From: Symsagittifera roscoffensis
Lineage: Eukaryota > Xenacoelomorpha > Acoela > Convolutidae
Assembly (NCBI RefSeq): GCF_963678635.1
Contig: NC_087067.1
Span: 2,854,001-2,918,000 of the forward strand
DNA length: 64,000 nucleotides
Direction: 5' to 3'
The notes under the pieces were generated by a model. That model worked only from the letters and a program-made list of their open reading frames with translations. It was not told the origin of the DNA and ran no database searches. This document shows positions 44,401 to 52,700 of the stretch, piece by piece. The first letter of the stretch is position 1, and every line of letters starts with the position of its first letter. A program made the position numbers and the translations under genes.

Positions 44401-46867
44401 TTCGTACGATAAGCTGAAGCTGGGAGGCAAAAATCTAGAGATATATCGAATGCTGATGCAGTACGTCGCCAGGGACAACTCAGGCTTGAGTCTGGCAAGA
44501 AGGAAAGATGCAACCTGTTTCTTGAGATGGACGATGTCGACGATGACTGACAGTACCATTCTGGCATGTCATCAGAGAGCAGTTGGAAGCAAGACGCTGG
44601 AAAGGAGACTCTCCACAGTCATCTTGAATGTGTACCAGAGTACTGGAATAGAGAAGGAGGATGGTTCTAGGCAATCTCTGGAGAGCCATAGGAAGCTAGA
44701 TGAGATACGAAGGTTCTACAACAAGAAGTTCGAGGAGAAACACGACGTTCACCGCAACCTGGCTTCGTCAGGGGAGTACTTAAAGCTCAACAAAAAGGGA
44801 GAGTACCAGTATGTTTCTGGAGTGATGGGAATGGCGTACAACCCCTTCTTGGACTTGGAAGCCCGAGGTGCCCACAGAAACTATGAGGTGGCGGAGCTAC
44901 TGAAGTTCTGGACAGAGAAGATAATGGAGATAGACACTGTGGAGAGAGAGAGACCTAGCCTGGGTCTGATTCTCGAGAGAACGCCGGAAGTGATAAGTGT
45001 GCCACGTTCAAGTAGAAGAGTGGAACTAAAAATGGGCAACGGGAATGGCGTGTTGACCACGAATCTGGGAGTGGTATGGAAATTACTCAGACCCTCCTGG
45101 TGTCCACATCCCCATGCGAGCCTGATTGAGGAGGTCACTGAGCGAGTGAGATTGGCACCGACAGAGGATGAGGATTTGGCGACCTTGAGTATAGTACATA
45201 GACTGATCCTGCCTCAGATGAAAGAGTCGAGTGAGGTGACGAGTGGAACAGGGTCGGTGAAGAGGATGGAGCCGGGCAGTTGTCTTGATTCGACATGTGG
45301 CAACGGCGAGCATACTTGTGATGGACGATCATGCGTCAGGAAACAGTCTTTCCAGAAAAAGGACCTCATCACCTGGTTTGAGGATATCACTGAAAGGGAG
45401 AAGAGCGAGATACAGATAGTGGCTGATTGTTACGCGAGTACCACCGTGAACCTAGCGACAGCCTTGGGATTTTTCTCAAGAATGTGTAGTCTCCAGTCAC
45501 TGGAGAGGCTAGAGTCAGAACACCACCTGGTGACCGCGTTGAGCGTGGAATCATGGCCCGGAGTGTTACAAGTGAACCAGAAGCACATCAAGAGTTGGAA
45601 AATTGGACTCGAGGCGGAGATGGGATTTCCCATGAGCGAAGCCTATGGATTGCCTCTGAATGCGAAATCCTTAGTGGGGTCAGTGTTGGCTAACCTATGT
45701 GGAAGCCACTATCCACTACACATGGCGATGGTGGAGGTGTCCAGCCAGAGGGTATTGATAGACAAGGCCTTCTCAGTGCCCAAGTGCGTGAGACTAGCTC
45801 GGATGTCACATCATTCACACAAGCTGTTGAGGAAGATCCGAGGAGCAGTACCGAAGGAACAAAGAGACGACTTGAGTGAAATCTGGGGTGAAGAACTTCT
45901 AGGCTTGGAGAACGAAAACACAAGTGATCACGGAAGGCAAAACGTGGTGGGGAAACCCGCAATAGGTACTCCAAGCTCGGAAGAAGTCGACGTGATACAC
46001 GAGAAAATGATGGAACTTGAGCCTCTCCTAGAAGCCTCGGGAGAACGCAATCTTAGAAGCATCGACCTCACGCATGGGGATTGTCCATGCCACTGTCTGA
46101 CGCAGACAGTGTGGTACCCAGAACGCGCCAATCTCTGTCTGATCTGGGACATAGAAGAGATTAAGTCGTTGGGACTACCGGAGCATCGACAAAAGGTGAC
46201 CATCTTGGTGGTGAGCACGATGCTGGCTCTACGATGGATTGAAGAAAACGTAGCGAAGTATAGAGAATCGAGAACGCCAACAGCTGAGTCGATTCATGCG
46301 ATAGATTACAGCGGGAGACTTGAGTTGTTCGAGACCGCATGCAAGGTATTCGCCATACCAGTGGAGATCAGACATATATGGAGCCGCCTGAGATTCTTTC
46401 CTTGGTTTCGTGCGACATTAACATCCTGGTTATATGTGGTAACAAAGGACCACATGAGGAAACATCAAAAGGAATATCGACAATTCCAAGCCGAGATAGG
46501 ACCAGATGCCTTCAAGAGACCCCTGCTAACCCATCGAAATGCGATCACGACGGGGTGGAAAAGAGTGGGCAGAGTATCCAGAGACAATTCTAGAGCGAGG
46601 GAATCAATACTAGAGGAGGACCTGGCGAAGAATATAAGCATGAGTCTTCACAATTCCTTCTGTTTGAACCGGGAGTCGAAGGTAAAGAGCTTACCAAATC
46701 AGTCGAAGAGGTTGCAAGAGCAGAGGGAGTGGATGCGATCCTATGAACAGCTGAAGGCCTGGGAGGAAATTGTGATCAGCTCCGATGACGAAGAAGCACT
46801 GTTGGAACAAATTACAGTGTCAAGAACACCGGTGTCGGGTACCTCGAAGGCGAAGAACACGAGGTGA
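41420..46867 (+). CDS. Element C second ORF, C-terminal segment, unrecognised
   Basis: 1815 residues in the same frame as the previous entry, separated only by the TAA; the ATG at 41420 is internal in B. No known domain is recognised. Visible features: a conserved block at about 1-470 with two hydrophobic helices (MPISLLLALYLVY near 72-86) but no signal peptide; an acidic, Pro/Ser/Thr-rich linker at about 480-780; a basic RSRKRKRD cluster near 775, a possible nuclear signal; a conserved block at about 870-1230; a Cys-rich cluster near 1290-1306 (CGNGEHTCDGRSC), also in B in part; a CPCHC motif near 1557; a charged C-terminus. Homology with B over the whole length argues for a functional protein. 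It does not look like an envelope protein. Confidence 0.7.
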   Translation: MTVGRFVTAANEVTIGGFWREHARGELRTRRDHEILEFLSPCWGKEFLTEVYSAKETIFKAFIQEVLNMPISLLLALYLVYPRHLFNMGPAYMFSRGVDTLRIDGYLTLVLLTHGELASFHRLMRYGEPLSMGRTHSSIETYSYKCAAGLKTLLVQYLLMQNRHLTGEEKSPKTREEWRRANSGMPLLTDLCLAMRSDPMGMIRGLGEVMTCIYGPTVTFAFPDPLVTAYRYSVTHVSLISVLDGTTINWCQQEVLRAQMSNTVLFGKVKDPELNVYSFRGQLQCRMGGKREGPIETYPKFWNLNPLTANGREILRVPAWTKSFELVKKELEAILEKEVLPVSIPEFPIVRRMTLGMNSSLVVPSPYARTTTEERQKEFTDGWDPLFIGYTAAIYLNTIDAKINSWTTQAKKMRGSMPPKFEVRDALRVLERASLENQLPAWDDGRMIVNEGHIALKADEMLFATRRYRAPYGLEQVERNQEGKKLDAAGPLYVALTEHKGTNPTTPSPLSVDTPGDKRSGTVEDRFKRILERREAESGDESMDETLSEAGEDMEVGNTPEQKPAEEEFTAQELLKDLSEENWADTPTPPLTSSPRKDPEMSLTSENPNMGMIFLSAERREKNTFEGNRDAFLGTLDKDAWQEFLSDFNREVDEDTTLDNFKEELWDTVVKFGEPVLMGTGLEEKARGELLSKMVELRKTSKKTREDKCKDSSTPKQKTDNKIIKYTRGDKVGTSNMIKSTNILKARAGGRQELVGEKEVESVMITTTPPNKDVRSRKRKRDVEGLGSPSADAVSEKDLRETAPMVLARWKTAAYKSSYEPRKLLDIEKEMENPTSSVTEEDFKPQRIKMKRGSTSGQTWEVDVGKEWVSSEHQAIGKQVTSDPLEKNKTRNTSRPWWIALGTLKEMEDCLKKLNSGVARKRHSWATQQKAEVNKIELANQLKRSWQNLLKDHFEEAMRTPSSAPPLMANPFIRTAGQLMFAWSMLGIELETLTSYDKLKLGGKNLEIYRMLMQYVARDNSGLSLARRKDATCFLRWTMSTMTDSTILACHQRAVGSKTLERRLSTVILNVYQSTGIEKEDGSRQSLESHRKLDEIRRFYNKKFEEKHDVHRNLASSGEYLKLNKKGEYQYVSGVMGMAYNPFLDLEARGAHRNYEVAELLKFWTEKIMEIDTVERERPSLGLILERTPEVISVPRSSRRVELKMGNGNGVLTTNLGVVWKLLRPSWCPHPHASLIEEVTERVRLAPTEDEDLATLSIVHRLILPQMKESSEVTSGTGSVKRMEPGSCLDSTCGNGEHTCDGRSCVRKQSFQKKDLITWFEDITEREKSEIQIVADCYASTTVNLATALGFFSRMCSLQSLERLESEHHLVTALSVESWPGVLQVNQKHIKSWKIGLEAEMGFPMSEAYGLPLNAKSLVGSVLANLCGSHYPLHMAMVEVSSQRVLIDKAFSVPKCVRLARMSHHSHKLLRKIRGAVPKEQRDDLSEIWGEELLGLENENTSDHGRQNVVGKPAIGTPSSEEVDVIHEKMMELEPLLEASGERNLRSIDLTHGDCPCHCLTQTVWYPERANLCLIWDIEEIKSLGLPEHRQKVTILVVSTMLALRWIEENVAKYRESRTPTAESIHAIDYSGRLELFETACKVFAIPVEIRHIWSRLRFFPWFRATLTSWLYVVTKDHMRKHQKEYRQFQAEIGPDAFKRPLLTHRNAITTGWKRVGRVSRDNSRARESILEEDLAKNISMSLHNSFCLNRESKVKSLPNQSKRLQEQREWMRSYEQLKAWEEIVISSDDEEALLEQITVSRTPVSGTSKAKNTR

Positions 46868-47307
46868 GCCGGTGGCTCGAAAGGAAAAATTCTAGAGTCT
46901 TGAGTCTTGAGAGGGAGGGGGCTCGAGGGTGAACTCGGATGAAATCTGGGTTCACGAAAAAGAAATTTTAGACGAATAAGATATTGTTATTAATATGATA
47001 GATCTATTATATAAATCAAAATGATGCATGACAATTTCTTGACTGAATAGGACAAAAGAAGTTTTAAAATTACCAGCTTAAAAAGCGGGGATTCATGGGT
47101 GCAGGTGTATGCAGATTTTGATTGCTGTTTAGCGATAGTGTGAAAATTTTATGTGGTTGTGAATTTTGGAAGGTAGATAAACTTAAGTCCGTGGCAAACT
47201 TCTGTAAATGACCACTGGCACTGTATCTTGAGCAACACTCGGTTCTCTGGGACTCACTGGCAGATGACAACACACGATGGGGACATCGATCTCGAGTCCG
47301 GGGAGTA
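46868..47307 (+). other. Element C 3' untranslated region and polypurine tract
   Basis: Non-coding, aligned with the B 3' UTR. It ends GAGTCCGGGGAGTA directly before the LTR; this purine-rich tract is identical in B and is the likely plus-strand primer. Confidence 0.75.
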
Positions 47308-48193
47308 TGTGCCAGTCGGTCATGTCTGGAGGTTTGACCTTGAGAAACACGTAATTTTGGAGTGAAGTTTTAATTTTAAAAATTTCGAATGGAGCCTGTC
47401 ATGCTCAGTTTTCTCGAACCAACTGAAAACGCAAAAGTGAAAAATCAGAACGTCCGAATTAACAATTGCGGGAAACTACTCAAGAAAAAGGCAGGAAATT
47501 GCTATTCGCAATTTCTCGATACGAAATAATAAGAGAGTAGAGCTGTCTTATCCCGAAAACAGGAGAATAGAACACAGACTTGACAAAGGACGATTATTCG
47601 AACGGAACAGAGTGAACATTCAATGGAAGAGAGGACAACTCAAGTGTCCCGATGGTTCATGCAGAAACTTTGATTCTTGAGACAGAACTTACTTCTGTGG
47701 TTAAAACTAATTAGCATCAAACTTATTTAGTTATATTATTTGATTCTCGAGCTGCTTATCTTTTAATTACTCCTCATACTCAAGTGCATCGACATGTGAG
47801 TTCTCAATTTAAATTTCTCGAGTGTATTTTATGATAGTTATGTTGAGATAAGGCGAGTTTTAGGTTGATCCATCTGAAATGGATCAAAGTTCCACTGTCC
47901 AAAAAAAAGTAACTAAGCGGATTGTTCCGACCCGGTTTTTAACGGCGTTCATGTATTTTGGGTATTTCGAGACCTAAGTATGGGGACGTTTTTATTTCTA
48001 GAGTGGGGGGTATTTTGGTAGTGGCCTTTAAGCTGTAACGGGTTCCAGTCTCATGTCGCAAGCAAACCGAATTGGCTCCGACCGTTCTTGAGGTAGAAAA
48101 ACACAAGAGATAGTGTCCCTGACTCTTGAGCCAATGGTTATAGGGCCTATTTTTCTTAAGCCTCATGTGTGACTGCAGTAGACGAATGTTACA
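47308..48193 (+). repeat. Element C 3' LTR
   Basis: 886 bp, same ends and length as the 5' LTR. About nine substitutions separate them. One changes the AATAAA block of the 5' copy to AAAAAA (about 47901), removing the candidate polyadenylation signal in the copy that would be used for it. Confidence 0.95.
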
Positions 48194-48196
48194 TTG
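48193..48196. repeat. Target-site duplication of element C (ATTG)
   Basis: ATTG here matches ATTG at 25492-25495, immediately before the 5' LTR. The first base coincides with the last A of the LTR, so the duplication is 3 or 4 bp; 4-5 bp is usual for the superfamily. Confidence 0.6.
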
Positions 48197-49682
48197 CAAT
48201 GCTTGAATGTCAAACCTAGTAAAATTCTTTGATTGAAATGGTCAAATCAGCAGCTTAGATTTGCAAGTGAACTCCGCTCTGGTTCAAAAAAATGTAAAAA
48301 AAAACATAAACGCGTTTGCGGAAAAGATGTGAAAAAAGATGGATGGCATAACCGATCTAGTCTCAAAAGGGCAGAGAAAATCTCTAGAAATGTAAAATTG
48401 AACGCCTTTAAATAGCAAAATCATTGCTGCTTTTTTAGGGCCACGAAAATAGCAAAAACTAACCTTCCTGCTATTTTAGGGCCACGAATCTTACACAGGA
48501 CAGATCAGAAGCGACCAGACGCTTGTTCCACGGCTGTTGGTAGACTGTCTTTGTGATGTAACGGTAGTTGACTTCCTAGCCCCTAGTAGAATACGCGCAG
48601 GCTCGGTTTGTAACCCCGGAACGGCCAGGGCCGAGGCTCAAACTCAACAAATCTGACAAGTATACAAATTTATTTACGGATGGATACTTTTTTAAACCTA
48701 TAATTTTTGAAGTTCAGGGTGGCGCCGGCCTTAGCACTGAAGTTTTTCTGAATAAGCTTTGTAAGAACTAGAGCACGTGTACCGAAAAAACCAGTACAAG
48801 TTGTTTTCTTGAGCAGAAAATCTCCCTCACAATATAGGTTGCGAACGCTGCCTGTGTACTCGGCACTGTTAACGATAAAAAAATTTTCGAAGAAAATTTT
48901 CATTTTTAGCGCCAAGGGAACAAAAGCGCAGCTGTAAATAAGTGTATGATAGATCTCAAACAGGGATTCCGGTTCTGGTTTTTGGGGTTCGGTTCCGGTT
49001 CCGTTCTTGATAGTAGGATAACGTTCCGGTTTCGGTTCGTAATAGTTCCGATTCCCCAATATTTTGACGTATTCTGTCACTTTTCGGGTCTAAGTCGGTT
49101 CTTAAATTTCGATTTTTAATATGTGTTATTAAAATATTTCCATATTTTGTAGTAATGCCTAGTAATGCTTAATAATTTTTGATAAAAATGCGAACTGGAC
49201 GGTCCAAAATATATATTTGAAAGAAACTTGTTTTGCCACGCTTGTTGTCCAATCTAAGACTCACCTAGGTTAGGTCGATATCGATCGGTTCCGTCTTCCA
49301 CGTTGGTTCCGGCTCCTGGTGATTGGAACCGATCGGGTCGGGTTCTCGGTTCATGCACAGGCATTTGGTTCTGGTTCCTCAAGAAGTCGGGTACCCGAAA
49401 TCCCTGGCGTCATATCAGGTCAGTCTTTTTAAGTCAATCTCAAGTCTGATTTATTCTGTGCAGGTGTTAGTTTTCTCAATCTGGTTGGCTTGACTCCCAA
49501 GCATCTGACTCTCTAACTTTATCCACTTTATACTTTACTCTTTCATATCTAGAGAATTCCTAGGTTTTTGACTAGATAATTTGATGAAAGGACTCCTGAC
49601 TGTAACCTTGGTTACTATGATACCTTCGACCTTCTGGTTACTTCTCCTTGTCTGGTAAATTGGTTGAACGTTTTATTTTCAG
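48197..49682 (+). other. Host flank upstream of copine, no gene seen
   Basis: Starts with the 12-codon continuation of the frame interrupted at 25495. A simple region rich in GGTTCCGGTT-like motifs lies at about 48960-49040 and 49280-49390. GCTATTTTAGGGCCACGAA occurs twice in similar form near 48430-48490. A 5' UTR exon of the copine gene may lie here but I cannot place it. An open frame at 48233-48415 looks like chance. Confidence 0.5.
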
Positions 49683-49688
49683 GGCGCA

Positions 49689-49747
49689 ATGACAGCGGCG
49701 AGCGATTCAGAGCTTAGCAATTTGCTGGATCTTACCGTTTCCTGCAA
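49689..49747 (+). CDS. CPNE: Copine exon 1 (start codon)
   Basis: Preceded by acceptor TTTATTTTCAG (ends 49682) and a six-base UTR GGCGCA. Encodes the first 19 codons and two bases of the next (AA|G). Donor GTAAGT at 49748. The first strand of C2A (LLDLTVSC) fixes the frame. Confidence 0.88.
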
Positions 49748-52700
49748 GTAAGTGGGCTGCATAAACTTCTGAGCACCGTAAATATCGGAGAAAGTTTGAG
49801 GTCCAATTTTTGAAGCCTCTGTTTCCGAAGGTTTTATTGTTCACCGTGTATCAATAATTTCCTTAAGTATTAACTTGTCCAATGCTAAAAAAAGTTGGGA
49901 GTTGGTTTTCAACAAAAGAGTTGAAAGCTACATTGTTATGTATTTCAAACGTTTTTCTGTGGCCATACAAGATCAGGAGATTGTTTGCACTAGGCATTTA
50001 TGTCACTAAAAGAAATGCTTTGGTAATTTAAACCAACTTGATTTTAGGGACCTTAAGAACAAGGACACGTTCTCAAAATCAGATCCAAGTAAGTCAGTTA
50101 GTCGATGCTTGCCCTTGTGAATAGCAAGGGTAGTGTAATGGGGTAGTAGACTTTTCTAAGGGAATAGCCAAAACGAAAAATATGAAATGTCCACTCTTGG
50201 TTGCAATGTAGGTGATACAGTTATATATGCATACGCCTTCTCTTGAACGCTCAGCGTTCTTCCAATGCGATTTTTTTTTCGTGCCAAAGTTTTTTAAGCA
50301 GTTTTTGGCTGATTAACTGAGCCGATGGAATGTCAACTCTTAGAAAATTAAAAAAAAAAATCGAAATTTTGTTCATTTTTAAGGTTATGTGGGGTTAATT
50401 TAAAAGTTTCCAACCTTGCTTTTGGTAGTTTAGTTAATCCTAAGTAGTATCACAGGATAGAAGTTGGAACAAAAATCATCGTAGGAAACTAATCTGACAG
50501 AATTGAAGCCGGCCACCAATTTTTGCTTTAAAATTATACAATAGGACTGTTTCAGTGTGAGATAATGAGAATTTATGTTTCAGTGTGTGTGGTAATGATG
50601 AGAGAAAGCTCATCCTCGCCATATGTTGAGGTCAGACAAAAGCTCTTTAACTGTAGATCAAACAAAACCATAAAATCTAAATCTTGGTTCTTCTCGCTCA
50701 GGTGGGCCGCACTGAACGAGTAGAGAATAATCTGAATCCTTCATTCACTACTCCTTTCCGTATGAAGTATTTCTTCGAGCGCTCTCAACAGCTGAGATTT
50801 GAAGTATACGACTGCGACTCTTCATCGGGCAGTTTGGACCACCATGATAAGCTGGGACACCTTGAAGTGTCCTTGGCTGAAGTTGTCCAGGGTAGATTGG
50901 CAACTCAGGGAAAGCTACTTGTAGACTCAGGCAACACACATGCAAAAATATTCATCAGAGCGCAGCAGACAGTAGAATGCCGCGTAAGCTTTCTGATTTC
51001 GAGATAATTTTTTTTTTATTTTGATTTGAAAACAAAGCTTTTGTGTTCAGTCATGATATAATGAATCCCTTTTTAAATAAATTCTAGGAATCGTGGAATA
51101 TTTGCTTCTCTGCTCGTGGACTGGACAACAAAGATTTCTTTGGATTATCAGATCCTTACTTGGTCTTCTACAAAAAGAGTGCTAAAGGAGAGTTAGTGAT
51201 TATCTGCGCACGTATTTTTGAAAAATTACAAGTACGCATTTTAGCACGTAATCTTGATTGGGCTTTCAATTAGCACGCGTTATTTGGCCCCGAGATAAGG
51301 TTCATGCCCAGGGCAGCGAAGGTCCTGAGTTTGAATTTAACACTTTTCTGCTTATTTTTTTGCCACAGTGCTGACTTTTCTTGTGATTTGAGCTTTTTAA
51401 GTACTTTACAAATTGTTTCGGCTTATTCACCTTTGTGGCGTTATTTGAAAAAAATATATATTTATACTTTCCTGCCAGTTTCATGACAAATGCATGTTTG
51501 GCTCAACGGGCGTGTACTCAAGTATTGTCGAGTTAGTTGCTGGTCGTTGTTTTAGCTACATAGATCTCTGCTTTGAGCTTTGATTGAATTAGAGAAATGG
51601 TTTATGTTTGGGAGATCGAGGGAGAGAGTTAAGGAAATATTGTTTCTGTCTCGTCATGTTAGTTGCTGGTGGATCAATTTTCTGAATCTTTATTGTAACG
51701 CCGGAGAATGTGTTTTTGACAGGTTTTTCCTCAAACTAAATGTGAGTTTAGACAAAGTATTGGCTGTTCGCTATCTCGCTAGTTGTTTGTATGGTGTCGA
51801 AACTGGTGCTGCTTCACTTCTTGGTTATTAATCTTTTTCTTCGCTCCACAGCGGATCTATTTCAGTTGAAACGATTTCTAAGCTTTAAAAGGCACTTCAA
51901 TCGCTTTTTACATTGAGGTGTTTTTCCGTTAATTTTTTGTCTGGAAGTTTCTGAATTTTCAGCTGGAAAAGTGGAATTTTGTTTTGTCTATTTTTGTTTG
52001 CTTTGTGTTTTTTGCTTTTTGTTTGCTTGTGTTTTTTGCTATGTTTCTTTTGGAAGCTACTTTTTATCCCACTAATTTTAGATCATATCCCTAACACTCA
52101 AAGTTGGATTGAACTATTGTCTGTTGAGTTTATTTGGGGCTTTACTGTACCTCGAAGCAAGCTGACCAATAATCGATTGTGATATGATTGGAGCCTCTCA
52201 CTTATTTTATACTATTGAGAAAAATCATGAATGTTTACGGTGTCGATAAAGATTCAAACGACGCCGTCTTCGAGTCGTGATCCGACAGCCTTGCTCGCCA
52301 GGTTGCAAATGGCGTTAAGGTCCCCCTCTCATGGGTCGGGGGAAGATCAGAAGTCTCCTGGTTTTCGGCCATGGAGCGTCTGAAGCTGGCCAGGATGCTC
52401 CGTCTGCTAGTCCTCACTTTACTCCTTCGCTCCGGAATTAATCCAATTCCTGGCCCCTATAACTGTTCCTTTTGCAGCCAGTACATACACCGTAACCAAG
52501 CAAGTGTCTGGTGTCACATATGTGGCTGGATACATTTTAAATGCAATGGCCTAAAGTTTTTAAAAGACCATCACCGTAATTTTACTGCCCCCTATGTACT
52601 TCTACGTGCCATTTACTTCCCCCCGGAACCAAAGCCACTCCTACTGTCCCAGTAACATTTTCCCCCAATTACACAACATCAACCCTTCCAAATAAACCAG

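Larger units (their letters stand above)
25496..48193 (+). mobile_element. Element C: near-complete 22.7-kb giant Ty3/gypsy-type retrotransposon
   Basis: Bounded by two 886-bp direct repeats that start TGTGCC and end GTTACA. Between them lie a candidate primer-binding site, a 2.4-kb leader, gag, pol in Ty3/gypsy order, a macro-like domain, an inter-ORF region, a second frame of about 2,950 codons and a purine tract. The LTRs differ at about nine positions (about 1%), so the insertion is fairly young. The flanks share ATTG (25492-25495 and 48193-48196); the A overlaps the last LTR base, so the target duplication is TTG or ATTG. The length is several times the 5-8 kb usual for the superfamily. 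Relative to B, the copy has frame breaks near 30583-30630, 36624 and 38770 and a stop at 41393. Confidence 0.95.

Noticed and set aside
41420-46867. Second ORF as an envelope gene
   Set aside because: No signal peptide, no furin-like site with fusion peptide, no clear C-terminal membrane anchor; SGNH and coiled-coil parts do not fit.
48233-48415. 60-codon Lys-rich frame next to element C
   Set aside because: A-rich chance frame; starts after the stop of the interrupted frame and has no splice context.
48510-48640. Possible tRNA-like sequence (TGTAACGGTAG...GGTTTGTAACCCC)
   Set aside because: B box too divergent and no stems found.
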